From positions 248,001 through 312,000 of the forward strand of contig NZ_CP102772.1 of NCBI RefSeq assembly GCF_026020075.1: 64,000 bases of DNA, read 5' to 3'. A program made the translations under genes and the position numbers. The stretch comes from Bosea sp. NBC_00550. Lineage in GTDB: Bacteria; Pseudomonadota; Alphaproteobacteria; Rhizobiales; Beijerinckiaceae. This document shows, one piece after another, positions 46,211 through 57,041 of this stretch. The notes under the pieces were generated by a model, which saw only the letters and a program-made list of their open reading frames with translations, did not search any database and was not told where the DNA came from. How positions within the stretch are numbered: the first letter of the stretch is position 1; each line of letters starts with the position of its first letter.

Positions 46211-47470
46211 ATGAGTTCCTCGATTATCCCCGGTGCTTCCGTGCCGGCTCCCTCGGTCCTTTCGCAGCGTCTTGCCCGCGCCGGCTACGCCCTGTTGGTC
46301 GCGCTGCCGCTGGCGATGTGGCTCGCCAATCGCTCGTCGCCGCTGGTCCTGGGATTGGCCGCCCTCTGTTTCCTGTGCTCCGCCCTGGCTGATCGGGGAG
46401 TGGCTGACCTCCTGCGGCGCCTGCGCGATGTGCTGCGGACGCCGGTGGGGCTGGCGCTCGGCGCGTTCATGGTGTGGTCGCTCGTGACGATCCTGTGGAG
46501 CCACCGGCAGGCCACCAGCCTCGCGATGTGGGGCGAACTGGCGATTCCACTGGCGAGCGGCCTTGCGATTGCCGCGAGCGGGCGCTTCCGGCCCGGCCGG
46601 TTGGAGAGCCGCGCCCTTGCCGTCGCCATCGCCGCCGCAGCGATCTTCATGATCGCGGAACTTGCGACCGGGCTCTCGCTTCGCATCGCGCTCGATATCG
46701 GCAGGCAGGTCACCTACATCTTCAACCGTCCAGTGCTGACCTGCCTCGTCCTGTTGCCCGTTGCCGCAGCCGGTCTGTTTCTCGGCAGGGGCAGGACGGT
46801 TTTCGACTGGCTGCTTTGCGCAGTCATGGTCCTCGTCGTGGCGAGCATTTCCTTCGACTCAGAGAGTGGCGCCGCCGGGCTCGGTTTCCTTCTGCTGGCC
46901 CTGGCCTGGATCGCGGCCCGGCTTCTGCCGCGTCTGACGCTTGCCGCAGTCGCTCTCGGCTTCGTCGCGACGATGGCGCTTGCCCCCGTGCTCGGGCGGC
47001 TCGGCGACGAGGCCCTGCCGGCCTCGCTGCACGAGCGGCTCGCCAATTCCCATTCGCGGGACCGTGTCGATATCTGGCTGAGCTTCGGCGAGGCGATCAG
47101 GGCGCGGCCGTTGCTGGGCTCGGGCTTCGGCACCTCGCCGACGCTGGATCGTCACCCCGTGGCGCTTGAAGTTTCGCCGCCGCGCCGCCAATTGCTCGCA
47201 GTCGGGCATCCGCATAGCGCGCCGGTCCAGGCCTGGGTCGAGACGGGCGTCGTCGGTGCGATCCTGCTGACCCTTGCCGGCCTGGCTTTCCTGTGGCGCC
47301 TCAGGCATCTCGCGGCGCGCGACCTCGCGCCGCGCCTGGCGCTGGCAGCCTCGGCCTTCGGGGTTGCGACGGTGGCACATGGCGCCTGGCAAGGCTGGTG
47401 GGTCGCCGCGTTAGCGCTGGCGGCCGTCTGGCTGACCTGTGGCTTGCCCTCCGAAGGCAGCGACGGCTGA
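46211..47470 (+). CDS. O-antigen ligase/polymerase family membrane protein
   Basis: 419 residues from the ATG at 46211; about ten hydrophobic segments. The Wzy_C motif is visible in the large loop: RPLLGSGFGTSPTLDRHP and VGHPHSAPVQAWVETGVVG, with the catalytic-type histidine pair. The family joins glycan units to lipid A or polymerises polysaccharide. No glycosyltransferase genes are nearby. It lies 9 bp before gor, so co-transcription with it is likely. Confidence 0.85.
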   Translation: MSSSIIPGASVPAPSVLSQRLARAGYALLVALPLAMWLANRSSPLVLGLAALCFLCSALADRGVADLLRRLRDVLRTPVGLALGAFMVWSLVTILWSHRQATSLAMWGELAIPLASGLAIAASGRFRPGRLESRALAVAIAAAAIFMIAELATGLSLRIALDIGRQVTYIFNRPVLTCLVLLPVAAAGLFLGRGRTVFDWLLCAVMVLVVASISFDSESGAAGLGFLLLALAWIAARLLPRLTLAAVALGFVATMALAPVLGRLGDEALPASLHERLANSHSRDRVDIWLSFGEAIRARPLLGSGFGTSPTLDRHPVALEVSPPRRQLLAVGHPHSAPVQAWVETGVVGAILLTLAGLAFLWRLRHLAARDLAPRLALAASAFGVATVAHGAWQGWWVAALALAAVWLTCGLPSEGSDG

Positions 47471-47479
47471 GAGGATATC

Positions 47480-48850
47480 ATGGCTGATTTCGACGTCGAT
47501 CTCTTCGTCATCGGGGCCGGTTCCGGTGGCACGCGGGCAGCACGCATCGCATCAAGCCACGGCGCCCGGGTGATGATCGCCGAGGAGGATCGGATCGGCG
47601 GCACCTGCGTGATCCGCGGCTGCGTGCCCAAGAAGCTCTTCGTCTATGCCAGCCGCTTCGCCGAGGATTTCGAGGATGCGGCGGGTTTCGGTTGGACGCT
47701 GGGCACCAGGCCGTCCTTCGACTGGCCGACCCTGCGCGATGCGGTGGCGAATGAGGTCACGCGGCTTTCCGGCCTCTATAGAAAGGGCTTGGAAGGGGCG
47801 AAGGTCGAGATTCGCGAGGAGCGCGCTGTCGTCGAGGGGCCGCAGAGCGTGCGGTTGGCCAAGAGCGGCCAGATCGTCCGCGCCCGCCACATCCTCGTCG
47901 CGACCGGAGGCTGGCCTTCCTTCGATCCGCCGATCCCCGGCGGCGAACTCGGCATCTCCTCGAACGAGGTCTTCCACCTGCCGGTCTTGCCCAAGCGGAT
48001 GCTCGTGGTCGGCGGCGGCTATATCGCGCTCGAATTCGCCAGCCTCTTCGCCCGGCTCGGTGTCGCGGTCACGCTGCTCCATCGTGGCGACAACATCCTG
48101 CGCGGCTTCGACGAGGACATTCGCACGCGGCTGCGCGATGCGCTCGCCCATGCCGGCATCACCTTCCGCCTCGGCTGCACGATCGAGCGCATCGAGGAAC
48201 TGGCGGACGGCACGCGCCGCGCCCATTGCCCCAGCGGGACGCCGATCGACGCCGACGTCATCCTGGTCGCGACCGGACGCCGGCCTAACACGAAGGGCCT
48301 TGGCCTGGAGCAGGCAGGGGTCGAGCTCGGCCCGCTCGGCGAGATTGTCGTCGACGCCGCCACCGCCAGCAGCGTGCCGTCGATCCACGCGGTCGGCGAC
48401 GTCACCAACCGCGTCAACCTGACGCCCGTCGCCATCCGCGAGGGTCATTCCTTTGCCGACAGCATCTTTGGCAGCAAACGCTGGATAGTCGACCACGCCA
48501 CCATCGCCTCGGCGGTCTTCACCACGCCGGAGGTCGGGACGGTCGGTTTGTCGGAAGGGCAGGCCATGGCCGCCGGGCACGACGTCAGGATCTTCGAGTC
48601 CGGCTTCCGCCCGATGAAGGCGACGATCTCCGGCCGGCAGGAGCGCATCTATATGAAGCTCGTCGTCGATGTGAAGACCGACCGGGTGCTCGGCGTTCAC
48701 ATCCTCGGTCACGACGCCGGAGAGATCGTCCAGGCTGTCGGCATCGCCGTGACGATGGGCGCGACCAAGGCGGATTTCGACCGCACCGTCGCCCTGCATC
48801 CGAGCGCGGCCGAGGAACTCGTGACGATGCGCACGCCGCGCGCCGGCTAG
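47480..48850 (+). CDS. gor: glutathione-disulfide reductase
   Basis: 456 residues: FAD motif VIGAGSGGTRAARIA, redox-active disulfide GGTCVIRGCVPKK, NAD(P) motif VVGGGYIALEFASLF, and C-terminal ALHPSAAEEL with the catalytic His-Glu. It keeps glutathione reduced with NADPH. RNA stem CGCTGCCG/CGGCAGCG follows the stop. Confidence 0.95.
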   Translation: MADFDVDLFVIGAGSGGTRAARIASSHGARVMIAEEDRIGGTCVIRGCVPKKLFVYASRFAEDFEDAAGFGWTLGTRPSFDWPTLRDAVANEVTRLSGLYRKGLEGAKVEIREERAVVEGPQSVRLAKSGQIVRARHILVATGGWPSFDPPIPGGELGISSNEVFHLPVLPKRMLVVGGGYIALEFASLFARLGVAVTLLHRGDNILRGFDEDIRTRLRDALAHAGITFRLGCTIERIEELADGTRRAHCPSGTPIDADVILVATGRRPNTKGLGLEQAGVELGPLGEIVVDAATASSVPSIHAVGDVTNRVNLTPVAIREGHSFADSIFGSKRWIVDHATIASAVFTTPEVGTVGLSEGQAMAAGHDVRIFESGFRPMKATISGRQERIYMKLVVDVKTDRVLGVHILGHDAGEIVQAVGIAVTMGATKADFDRTVALHPSAAEELVTMRTPRAG

Positions 48851-48862
48851 CGGCGCGCAGGG

Positions 48863-48884
48863 CGCTGCCGGTTTCGGCAGCGTT
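48863..48884 (+). terminator. probable weak terminator after gor
   Basis: 8-bp stem CGCTGCCG, loop GTTT, CGGCAGCG, followed only by TTGAATC. Weak T-run. Confidence 0.5.
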
Positions 48885-49100
48885 GAATCAATCTGCGAAG
48901 CCGCTCTTCCGCGACATCAACGACTGACGGCATCTCGCTGAGATGAATCGGCTTTTCGATATCCAGTAGACGCGGATCGCGCCCGTTTCGCGCGCGCTGA
49001 CCGGACTGTGGCTATTCCGGCGCCATGGGTGTATAGCCGCGCCTTCGCGCCACGAAGAGGTAACCACGCGCGATTTCAATGAGCAGGAGCACGTAGTCCC

Positions 49101-50486
49101 ATGTCCGAGCGGTGGACGCCAGAAAGCTGGAGGGCCATGCCCGCCCAGCAGATTCCGGAATATCCGGACCAGGCAGCCTTGAAGGCGGTTGAGCAGCAGC
49201 TCGCCGGCTTTCCGCCGCTCGTTTTTGCAGGCGAGGCGCGCAAGCTCAAACGGGCGTTGGGCAAGGTCGCGGCCGGTGAGGCCTTCCTCCTGCAGGGCGG
49301 TGATTGCGCCGAGAGCTTCGCCGAGCATTCGGCCGACAATATCCGCGACTTCTTCCGGCTCTTCCTCCAGATGGCCGTGGTGCTGACCTTTGCCGGTGGC
49401 TCGCCGGTGGTGAAGGTCGGGCGCATCGCGGGCCAGTTCGCGAAGCCGCGGTCCGCGCCGAACGAGAAGATCGGCGACGTCGAGCTTCCCAGCTACAAGG
49501 GCGACATCGTCAACGACATCGCCTTCACGGCCGATGCGCGCATCCCCGATCCGCGCCGCCAGCTCGAGGCCTACAGGCAGTCGGCGGCGACGCTGAACCT
49601 GATCCGCGCCTTCGCGACGGGCGGCTATGCCAATCTCGACAACGCGCATCGCTGGATGCTCGGCTTCGTCAAGGACAGCCCGTCCTCGCATCGCTACCAG
49701 GAAGTGGCCGAGCGCATCACCGAGGCGCTCGACTTCATGCGCGCCATCGGCATCGATCCGGAAACCCATCCGGAGATGCGCACGACCGACTTCTACACCA
49801 GCCACGAGGCGCTGCTGCTCGGCTACGAGCAGGCGATGACGCGCACGGATTCGACCACCGGCGAGTGGTACGACACCTCCGGCCACATGGTCTGGATCGG
49901 CGACCGCACGCGCCAACTCGACCACGCCCATGTCGAGTTCTTCCGCGGCATCAAGAACCCGATCGGCCTGAAATGCGGTCCTTCGACCACGGTCGACGGC
50001 CTGCTCAAGCTGATCGAGGTGCTCGATCCGCAGAACCAGCCGGGCCGCCTGACGCTGATCGCCCGCTTCGGTGCCGACAAGGTGTTCGACAACCTGCCGG
50101 CCCTGGTGCGCGCCACCAAGCGGGAAGGGCGCAATGTCGTCTGGTCCTGCGATCCGATGCACGGCAACACGGTCAAGGCCGCGAGCGGCTACAAGACGCG
50201 TCCCTTCGACCTGATCATGACCGAGGTGAAGAACTTCTTCGCCGTCCATCAGGCCGAAGGCACCCATGCCGGCGGCCTGCATCTGGAGATGACCGGCAAG
50301 AACGTCACCGAATGCACCGGCGGCGCGCGCGGTATGACCGATGCGGATCTCAACGACCGCTATCACACAGTCTGCGATCCCCGCCTCAATGCCGAGCAGG
50401 CGCTTGAGCTCGCCTTCCTTGTGGCCGAGCTGGTCAAGCGCGAACGTTCCGGCCGCGCCCGGCCGGAAGTCGAGGCAGCCGAGTGA
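49101..50486 (+). CDS. aroG: class II 3-deoxy-7-phosphoheptulonate (DAHP) synthase
   Basis: 461 residues, the plant-like class II enzyme: first step of the shikimate pathway from phosphoenolpyruvate and erythrose-4-phosphate. Motifs: [25 protein letters not shown], the PEP site [30 protein letters not shown] and [18 protein letters not shown]. The 250 bp upstream contain no obvious aromatic leader peptide. Confidence 0.96.
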   Translation: MSERWTPESWRAMPAQQIPEYPDQAALKAVEQQLAGFPPLVFAGEARKLKRALGKVAAGEAFLLQGGDCAESFAEHSADNIRDFFRLFLQMAVVLTFAGGSPVVKVGRIAGQFAKPRSAPNEKIGDVELPSYKGDIVNDIAFTADARIPDPRRQLEAYRQSAATLNLIRAFATGGYANLDNAHRWMLGFVKDSPSSHRYQEVAERITEALDFMRAIGIDPETHPEMRTTDFYTSHEALLLGYEQAMTRTDSTTGEWYDTSGHMVWIGDRTRQLDHAHVEFFRGIKNPIGLKCGPSTTVDGLLKLIEVLDPQNQPGRLTLIARFGADKVFDNLPALVRATKREGRNVVWSCDPMHGNTVKAASGYKTRPFDLIMTEVKNFFAVHQAEGTHAGGLHLEMTGKNVTECTGGARGMTDADLNDRYHTVCDPRLNAEQALELAFLVAELVKRERSGRARPEVEAAE

Positions 50487-50504
50487 ACTGAAGCCAGGCT
50501 GAAA

Positions 50505-50543
50505 CGAAAAAGGGCCGGTGCGGATCGCACCGGCCCTTTTTCG
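50505..50543. terminator. bidirectional terminator between aroG and the outer-membrane gene
   Basis: Perfect 18-bp stem (50505-50522 against 50526-50543) with a three-base loop and five A/T on both flanks of the GC core, so it works in both directions for the two convergent genes. Confidence 0.95.
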
Positions 50544-50556
50544 TTGGAGAAACAAG

Positions 50557-51387
50557 TCAGAATTTGATGGCGGCTGCAACGCGGGCGGTGTTGACGTTCA
50601 CGGTCACGCCTTCGACGTCATTGAAGCTGGTGAAGAGATATTCGCCGCGTACGATCAGGTTTTCTGTGAGTGCGGCTTCGAGGCCGCCGCCGACAGACCA
50701 GCCATACCCCCAGACGTCTTTCTTTGCGCCCCCGATTACGCGGGGCCAGCCAAAATAGCTCGTCGTGTAGTTGGAAGCCGGTGTGCGCCAGTCGGAAGCG
50801 ACGGCGATGTTGGTGTCGAAGCGTCCGGCTGCCGCGCCGATCGTGAAGTACGGCATCAATCGCCCGTAGGCATAGCCGAAGCGGAGGCGAGCGTTGAAAT
50901 AATCGTTCAGCCGGGCGTTTTGAACAGAGGCGATATAAACGTCGCCCGAAGATAGTCGACGACCCTCGAGCGTGGACGCCGTCGTTTCCTGATCGACTCG
51001 GGAATATTCGGCCTCGAAACCGAGGATGACATCGCCAAATGCATAGTTATAACCCGCGAACACACCATAGGTCGGTCCGCGATCGTTCCTCGCCGGCGTC
51101 AATACCAGCTGGCCGGGGTCCATCTCGCCTAGCACGACTGTGCCGTTGAAGTTGCCGTTGGCGATGTCGAGGACGCCTTTGTCCGTACGGAAGCGAGTCT
51201 CGCTCAACCCGCCGAATCCGCCGAAGTAAAAGCCCGACCAATTGATGCCGAGATCGGGCGCAGGCGGAGCATCCTCGATCTGAGAGCCGCGCAGCACCGG
51301 ATAATCCGCCGCAAGGGCAGGGGCTGTGAGAACACCTGTCGCGAGGGCAGCGGCCGCGCATGCAGGCGCGATGGAACGGATACGCAT
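50557..51387 (-). CDS. outer-membrane beta-barrel protein (Omp25/RopB-like)
   Basis: 276 residues, signal peptide ending PALAADYP. The mature N-terminus INWSGFYFGGFGG is the usual start of the alphaproteobacterial eight-strand porin-like family. Alternating strands follow (GVFAGYNYAFGDVILGFEAEYS), ending in a terminal Phe (VAAAIKF), as required for barrel assembly. Confidence 0.88.
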   Translation of the reverse strand: MRIRSIAPACAAAALATGVLTAPALAADYPVLRGSQIEDAPPAPDLGINWSGFYFGGFGGLSETRFRTDKGVLDIANGNFNGTVVLGEMDPGQLVLTPARNDRGPTYGVFAGYNYAFGDVILGFEAEYSRVDQETTASTLEGRRLSSGDVYIASVQNARLNDYFNARLRFGYAYGRLMPYFTIGAAAGRFDTNIAVASDWRTPASNYTTSYFGWPRVIGGAKKDVWGYGWSVGGGLEAALTENLIVRGEYLFTSFNDVEGVTVNVNTARVAAAIKF

Positions 51388-51539
51388 CCTGATCTCCCCG
51401 AGCAGCGGTCCGGTTCCATCCGTTTCACCCTGCTCGGCGATGATTCATGCCTTGGTAACCCTAATACCGGGTTAACGGTGCGGAAGCCGGGCCAACGACG
51501 CGATTGTCGCCTGCCTGCAAACGCGCCATAAGCCGCGTC

Positions 51540-52892
51540 ATGACAACGCCAGTCGCCACATCGCCCTTGGTCCGCTTCGCGCCATCGCCCACGGGCTATC
51601 TCCATATCGGCAACGCCCGGCCGGCGCTGTTCAACTGGCTGTTCGCCCGTCGGCATGGCGGGCGTTTCCTGCTGCGTTACGACGACACCGACGTCGCCCG
51701 TTCGAAGCCGGAATATGCCGATGCCATCGCCGAGGATCTCGGCTGGCTCGGCATCGTGCCCGATCTCGTCATCAGGCAGTCGGAGCGCCTCCCGATCTAC
51801 GACGCGGCAGCAGAGCGTTTGCGCCAGGCCGGTCGTCTCTATGCCTGCTACGAGAGCGCCGACGAATTGGACCGCCGCCGCAAGCGCCAGCTCGCCCGCG
51901 GCCTGGCGCCGATCTACGACCGCGCTGCGCTGAAGCTCACTGCCGAGCAGAAGGCGGCCTTCGAAGCCGAGGGGCGCAAGCCGCACTGGCGCTTCCTGCT
52001 GGAGGCGCGTGAGGTTACCTGGGACGATCTCGTGCGCGGCGCCTCTCATGTCGATTGCGCCTCGCTCTCGGACCCGGTGCTGGTGCGCGAGGACGGCAGC
52101 TACCTGTACACGCTGCCTTCCGTGGTCGACGACATCGAGACCGGCGTGACCCATGTCATCCGCGGAGAGGATCACGTCACCAACACGGCGGTGCAGGCAC
52201 AGATCTTCGAGGCGCTGGGCGCGAGCCTGCCCGTCTTCGGCCATCACAACCTGCTGACCACGGCGAGCGGCGAGGGGCTTTCAAAGCGCCTCGGCCATTT
52301 GTCCCTGCGCGGCCTGCGCGACGGCGGTGTCGAGGCCCTGGCCGTCGCGGCGCTGGCTACGATGGTCGGTACCTCCGACGCGGTGCGCCCGGTGTCGAGC
52401 CTCGACGAACTCGCGGGCCTCGTCGAGCTCTCCCATGTCTCGCGCGCGCCGGCCAAGTTCGACGAGAACGAGCTGGCGGTGCTGAGCGCCCGCACGCTCC
52501 ACCAGCTTCCATTCGCCGCCGTGGCGGGGCGGTTCGCGGCGCTCGGTATCGACGGCGAGGCCTTCTGGCTGGCGGTGCGGGGCAATCTCGCGAAGCTGGA
52601 TGAAGCCGGCCAGTGGTGGCAGGTCGTCCAGGGACCGGCGACGCCCGTGATCGCGGATCAGCCCTTCGTGGCCACGGCCGCGGGCCTGCTGCCGCAGGAG
52701 CCCTTCGACGCCACGACCTGGAAAAGCTGGACGCAGGCCGTTGCCGCCGCGACCGGCGCCAAGGGCAAGGCGTTGTTCATGCCGCTGCGGCAGGCCCTGA
52801 CAGGGCTGGACCACGGCCCGGAGTTGGCCGCTCTGCTGCCGCTGATCGGGCGCGAGAAGGTGCTGAAGCGGCTCGCCGGCGAGAGCGCCTGA
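51540..52892 (+). CDS. gltX: glutamate--tRNA ligase
   Basis: 450 residues from the ATG at 51540. HIGH motif variant HIGNA at residues 22-26 and KMSKS-type GLSKR at 246-250. [20 protein letters not shown] and [12 protein letters not shown] are class Ic signatures. Many alphaproteobacteria have two gltX genes, one serving tRNA-Gln mischarging. The shorter length and the GLSKR loop suit the second type, so which tRNA it charges is uncertain. Confidence 0.93.
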   Translation: MTTPVATSPLVRFAPSPTGYLHIGNARPALFNWLFARRHGGRFLLRYDDTDVARSKPEYADAIAEDLGWLGIVPDLVIRQSERLPIYDAAAERLRQAGRLYACYESADELDRRRKRQLARGLAPIYDRAALKLTAEQKAAFEAEGRKPHWRFLLEAREVTWDDLVRGASHVDCASLSDPVLVREDGSYLYTLPSVVDDIETGVTHVIRGEDHVTNTAVQAQIFEALGASLPVFGHHNLLTTASGEGLSKRLGHLSLRGLRDGGVEALAVAALATMVGTSDAVRPVSSLDELAGLVELSHVSRAPAKFDENELAVLSARTLHQLPFAAVAGRFAALGIDGEAFWLAVRGNLAKLDEAGQWWQVVQGPATPVIADQPFVATAAGLLPQEPFDATTWKSWTQAVAAATGAKGKALFMPLRQALTGLDHGPELAALLPLIGREKVLKRLAGESA

Positions 52893-52904
52893 GGACCCTC
52901 CGAC

Positions 52905-52998
52905 CGTCATTCTCGGGCGCCGCGCAGCGGCGACCCGAGAATCTCATGCAGGAGAGGCACTGGTTTCCGAGATGCTCGGGTCAAGCCCGAGCATGACG
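52905..52998. repeat. Intergenic structured repeat, family A copy 3
   Basis: CGTCATTCTCGGG, GACCCGAGAATCTC, GATGCTCGGGTCAAGC and CCGAGCATGACG, the same layout as copy 1 including the TGGTTTCCGAGATG segment. It lies between convergent gltX and the MFS gene. Confidence 0.88.
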
Positions 52999-53011
52999 TT
53001 CCCGCATTCCC

Positions 53012-54334
53012 TCACTCATGGCGGTGCATCGCCGAGCTGTGCTTGGTGTCGCGCATGGTCGAATAGACCAGGAACGACAGGAAGATGACGCCCGCGAGGT
53101 AGTAGTAGAACCACTCTTCATGGCCTTGCTGTTTGAAGAACAGGGCGATGGCCGGCGCCGTGCCGCCGAAGATCGAGACCGTCACCGCATAGGGCACGGC
53201 GACGCCGGTGGCGCGGATCGCGGTCGGGAAGAGCTCGGCTTTCACCACCGCGTTGATCGAGGTGTAGCCGGCGGTGAAGATCCAGGCGCCGCAGATCAGC
53301 AGGAAAGCCATCCACGCCGATTTCGTGCCGGCGAGCGTGGTCAGGATCGGCACGGTGAGGAGCGTGCCGGCGAGGCCGAAGAACATCAGCATCGGCTTGC
53401 GGCCGATCCTGTCGGAGATCAGGCCGTAGATCGGCTGCAGGATCGCCGCGAAGATCAGCGAGCCGGCGATGACATAGGTCGTCACGATGTCGGAGAGCCC
53501 GACCGTCTGTCTGACGAAGGTCTGCATATAGGTCGTGAAGGTGTAGAAGGCGGCCGTTCCGCCGGCCGTGAGGCCAACCACGATCGCGACCTCGCGCGGA
53601 TACTTCATCAGGCCCTTGAGCGAGCTTTCGCGCTTCATCGTGCCCTTGGCCGCCTCGAAGGCTTCGGTCTCCTGCATATGCCGCCGCATGAACATTGCGG
53701 TCACGGCGAGCAGTGCGCCGATGACGAAGGGGATGCGCCAGCCCCAGGCGACGAGCTGCTCATGCGTCAGGAAGACGTTCTGGAGCAGCAGCAGCACGAG
53801 AATGGCGGTGAGCTGTCCGCCGATCAGCGTGACGTACTGGAAGCTCGAATAGAAGCCGCGATGCTCCGGGTCCGCGATCTCGGTGAGATAGGTGGCGCTC
53901 GCCCCATACTCGCCGCCGAGGCTGAGGCCCTCGATGATGCGCGCCAGGGCCAGCAGGACTGGGGCGGCGAAGCCGATCGTCGCATAGGTCGGCGTGAAGG
54001 CGATGATCAGCGAACCAAAGCACATCATCAGGACCGACACCATCAGCGACAGCCGCCGCCCGTAACGATCAGCCAGATGCCCGAACAGCCAGCCGCCGAT
54101 CGGCCGCACGATGAAGCCCGCGGCGAACAGCGTCGCGGCGTTCAGCTGCTGCACGACCGGATCGTGCGAGGGGAAGAAATGCGGCGCGAAATACAGCGCG
54201 AAGGCGGTGTAGGCGTAGAAATCGTACCATTCGACGAGGTTGCCGACGGAGCCGATGAAGATCGCCTTGAGGCGTCTTTTCGCGTCGTCGATCTCGATCG
54301 GATGGGGATGTGGCGTGGTGGTCGTATCGGACAT
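53012..54334 (-). CDS. MFS transporter, metabolite:H+ symporter (KgtP/ShiA-like) family
   Basis: 440 residues from the ATG at 54334. Marks of the MHS group: GNLVEWYDFYAYTAFALYF, GWLFGHLADRYGRR, EGLSLGGEYGASATYLTE. Twelve membrane helices. Likely imports a carboxylate or osmolyte such as 2-oxoglutarate. Confidence 0.92.
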   Translation of the reverse strand: MSDTTTTPHPHPIEIDDAKRRLKAIFIGSVGNLVEWYDFYAYTAFALYFAPHFFPSHDPVVQQLNAATLFAAGFIVRPIGGWLFGHLADRYGRRLSLMVSVLMMCFGSLIIAFTPTYATIGFAAPVLLALARIIEGLSLGGEYGASATYLTEIADPEHRGFYSSFQYVTLIGGQLTAILVLLLLQNVFLTHEQLVAWGWRIPFVIGALLAVTAMFMRRHMQETEAFEAAKGTMKRESSLKGLMKYPREVAIVVGLTAGGTAAFYTFTTYMQTFVRQTVGLSDIVTTYVIAGSLIFAAILQPIYGLISDRIGRKPMLMFFGLAGTLLTVPILTTLAGTKSAWMAFLLICGAWIFTAGYTSINAVVKAELFPTAIRATGVAVPYAVTVSIFGGTAPAIALFFKQQGHEEWFYYYLAGVIFLSFLVYSTMRDTKHSSAMHRHE

Positions 54335-54523
54335 GGCGGCCTTCTGCAGCTGGGGAGCGTCAGAGGCGAGCGCGCGACCCGAAAGGCCGTGGAGGCGGTC
54401 TGGCGGCCTCCCGAAGGGCGGCTTGGGAACCCTTTTATGCGTCCGTTTTCGGCATGCGTCCAGCGGCCGGCACGCCGTCGCCATGCGCCCGCAATTGCGT
54501 TTGGCGCATGGAACTTTGCCGGT

Positions 54524-55678
54524 TCAGGGCCGAACGAGCTGCGGGCTGAGGTTCGGTGCGAGGTTGGGTGCGACGATGCGCACCGAGCGCCGCTCGCCGG
54601 TGACGCTGCGGGACTCGCTCTTCAATCCGTCCTTCTTGTCTAGCACCTTCTCGTCGACGATGCTCGGGCCGACACCGGCGGACTCGGTGCCCGCCGTCGG
54701 CGAATTCTCGGAGGGCATCGGCTTCTCCTCGGCGACATCCGGCGTGGCGCCCGGTTGCGCCGCCGGTGCCGGCTGGGTGCCGGCCCGCCGCTTCGCATCG
54801 GCTTTCGGGTCGAGCTTCGGACGGGAGAGCTCGGCGGCGCGCTGCTCGCTGAGGATCACGTCGCCCTTGCGCTTGTCGAGCAGGTATTCGGCGTTCTTGA
54901 GCGCGGCCGACCAGCTTTCGCCCTGGCCCCGACAGGTGCAGGCGGCATCGAAGCTGCGCGTGTATTTTCCGGCGTTCGCCAGCGAGGAATAGGGTTGCCC
55001 GGTCGAGCGCGAGGCCGCGTTCTGGATATCGCCGCCGGTGCTCATGCCGAAAGCCGTCGTCTCGACGCCGGGGCAGAGCGCCTGGCACATCTCGTCGGCA
55101 TTGCCGGTGTTGTTGGTCAGCGGGAAGAAAAAGCCGTCGCAGGTCCGGACGCAAACCGTCTGCGGGCCGCCGAGGCGCGGCTTCTCGGGCTCGACAGGCT
55201 GATCCGGGTCAAGCTCCGGCAGGGTCGAATCGATTTCGCCGCGGCGCGGCTCGATCCCGAAGATCGTGTCGAAGAAGCCGCGCGGCTGGGCCCGGCAGTT
55301 GTTGTTGATCGCGGCGGCGAGCTGGGCGCGCCGCTGTTCGACGCCGCCGCCCTGGGCCTGGCGCTGCAGCGCCGTATACTGTGACTGCAACTGGCCGAGC
55401 TGAGCGCGGATCGCCCCGCATTGCGGCGGGCCGGAATCGAAAATGCCGAACGCGCGCTCGCAGCCCATGGCGCGATACTGGCCGGTGAGCTGCGAAAGCT
55501 GGGCGCCCGCGCGCTGGGCCGCCTGGGCGGCGCGCGGATCGCCGCCGCTGCGGCCCTGCAGGCTTTCGAGTTCCGATCGCCAGGCGTCGCAGGAAGGCGA
55601 TTGCGCCGCGGCAGGCCCGCTCAGAGCCGCCAGCGCCAGCAGCGCCATACCGAAACGTCTGGAAAGTCGCAGAATCAT
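54524..55678 (-). CDS. DUF2865 domain-containing secreted protein
   Basis: 384 residues from the ATG at 55678; the signal peptide ends GPAAAQS. A helical N-terminal part is followed by the cysteine-rich DUF2865 core ([48 protein letters not shown]). The C-terminus is a low-complexity Pro/Ala/Glu tail. Found across Hyphomicrobiales; function unknown. An upstream ATG at 55702 is possible. Confidence 0.88.
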   Translation of the reverse strand: MILRLSRRFGMALLALAALSGPAAAQSPSCDAWRSELESLQGRSGGDPRAAQAAQRAGAQLSQLTGQYRAMGCERAFGIFDSGPPQCGAIRAQLGQLQSQYTALQRQAQGGGVEQRRAQLAAAINNNCRAQPRGFFDTIFGIEPRRGEIDSTLPELDPDQPVEPEKPRLGGPQTVCVRTCDGFFFPLTNNTGNADEMCQALCPGVETTAFGMSTGGDIQNAASRSTGQPYSSLANAGKYTRSFDAACTCRGQGESWSAALKNAEYLLDKRKGDVILSEQRAAELSRPKLDPKADAKRRAGTQPAPAAQPGATPDVAEEKPMPSENSPTAGTESAGVGPSIVDEKVLDKKDGLKSESRSVTGERRSVRIVAPNLAPNLSPQLVRP

Positions 55679-55955
55679 CGCAGGTCGGGTCACGCCATCC
55701 ATTGTCGAAAGCCGGCAAGCCGACTCTGTCCAAGAACACCCGCCAAACACGACGGAACTATGGAGCGGCCTGCGTCGGGGCGCCGCGGACTTGGCTCCTG
55801 TTGGAGGCTTCGCATGCCATATTCGGGCCGTGGCAGCAATCCGGGGACGGGGGCGGCGGCGCGGTGGTGGAAAACTCCCGCTTTCGCTAGAAGGGCAGCC
55901 TGAACGGCGCTGCCGGCGCCCGTCCTCGTGTTCCGCCAATGAGGCAAGCCCGCCC

Positions 55956-56906
55956 ATGTCCGACTATCCGCCTCTTCACGAAGCCGTCATCCCCGAGCTG
56001 CCGAACTACTATCGCGGCAAGGTCCGCGAGAACTACGACCTGCCGGGCGATCGTCGCATCCTGATCTCGACCGATCGGCTCTCCGCCTTCGACCGTGCGA
56101 TCGCCTCGATTCCCCTGAAGGGCCAGGTCCTGACCCAGACGGCGCGCTACTGGTTCGAGCAGACCGCCGACATCTGCCCCAACCATGTGCTGGAATATCC
56201 GGACCCGAACGTCGTGGTCGGCAGGCGCCTCGAAATCCTGCCCGTCGAGATCGTGGTCCGCGGCTATCTGGCCGGCACGACCGGCACCTCGATCCTGACG
56301 CTCTACAAGCAGGGCCAGCGCGAGATGTACGGCATCAGCCTGCCGGACGGCCTGCGCGACAATCAGGAACTGCCGCAGCCGATCATCACGCCGACGAGCA
56401 AGGCCTTCGACGGCGGCCATGACGAGCCGCTGTCGCAGCGCCAGATCGTCGAGGGCGGGCTGCTGACGCAGGAGCAGTGGGACACGGTTTCTGGCTACGC
56501 GCTCGCGCTCTTCGCGCGCGGCCAGAAGCTCGCCCGCGAGCGTGGCCTGATCCTCGCCGACACCAAATACGAATTCGGCACCGATGCGCAGGGGCGCATC
56601 ATCCTCGCCGACGAGATCCATACGCCGGATTCGAGCCGCTATTGGTTCGCCGAAAGCTTCCTCGCCCGCTTCGCTGCCGGCGAGAAGCCCGAATCCTTCG
56701 ATAAGGATTTCGTCCGCAACTGGGTCGTGGCCCGCTGTGACCCCTACAAGGAAGAGCTGCCGCCGATCCCGCAGGAGCTGATCGACCAGACCTCGGCGGT
56801 TTATGTCCGCGCCTACGAGACGATCACGGGGGCGGCTTTCGCTTATCCCCCGAAGGGCGAAGACCCGTTGCCGCGGATCAGGAAGAATCTCGCCCGGTAT
56901 TTTTGA
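55956..56906 (+). CDS. purC: phosphoribosylaminoimidazole-succinocarboxamide synthase
   Basis: 316 residues. [54 protein letters not shown] and [12 protein letters not shown] are SAICAR synthase signatures. The length fits the longer Ade1-like form rather than the ~240-residue form. It joins aspartate to CAIR in purine synthesis. Not clustered with other pur genes here. Confidence 0.96.
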   Translation: MSDYPPLHEAVIPELPNYYRGKVRENYDLPGDRRILISTDRLSAFDRAIASIPLKGQVLTQTARYWFEQTADICPNHVLEYPDPNVVVGRRLEILPVEIVVRGYLAGTTGTSILTLYKQGQREMYGISLPDGLRDNQELPQPIITPTSKAFDGGHDEPLSQRQIVEGGLLTQEQWDTVSGYALALFARGQKLARERGLILADTKYEFGTDAQGRIILADEIHTPDSSRYWFAESFLARFAAGEKPESFDKDFVRNWVVARCDPYKEELPPIPQELIDQTSAVYVRAYETITGAAFAYPPKGEDPLPRIRKNLARYF

Positions 56907-56924
56907 GGGCGCGGCGCGAACGTA

Positions 56925-57016
56925 CGTCATTCTCGGGCTTGACCCGAGAATCTCAGGCCGAGAGAGGCGAGGGGCCTCGGCGTCACGAGATGCTCGGGTC
57001 AAGCCCGAGAATGACG
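56925..57016. repeat. Intergenic structured repeat, family A copy 4
   Basis: CGTCATTCTCGGGCTTGA, CCCGAGAATCTC, GATGCTCGGGTCAAGC and CCGAGAATGACG. Both dyads are kept; the spacer between them is unlike that of the other copies. Lies between convergent purC and the MarR gene. Confidence 0.88.
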
Positions 57017-57041
57017 GCGCCCACGCGTTTCCTCGCAGCCG

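Noticed and set aside
48851..49100. Aromatic amino acid attenuator in front of aroG
   Set aside because: A short ORF near 48930 has a single Phe codon, no run of Phe/Tyr/Trp codons, and no alternative hairpins were found.
51456..51474. TAACCC-N7-GGGTTA dyad as a CtrA-type site
   Set aside because: The left half lacks the TTAA core, so it does not fit TTAA-N7-TTAA; the 6-bp dyad alone is weak.
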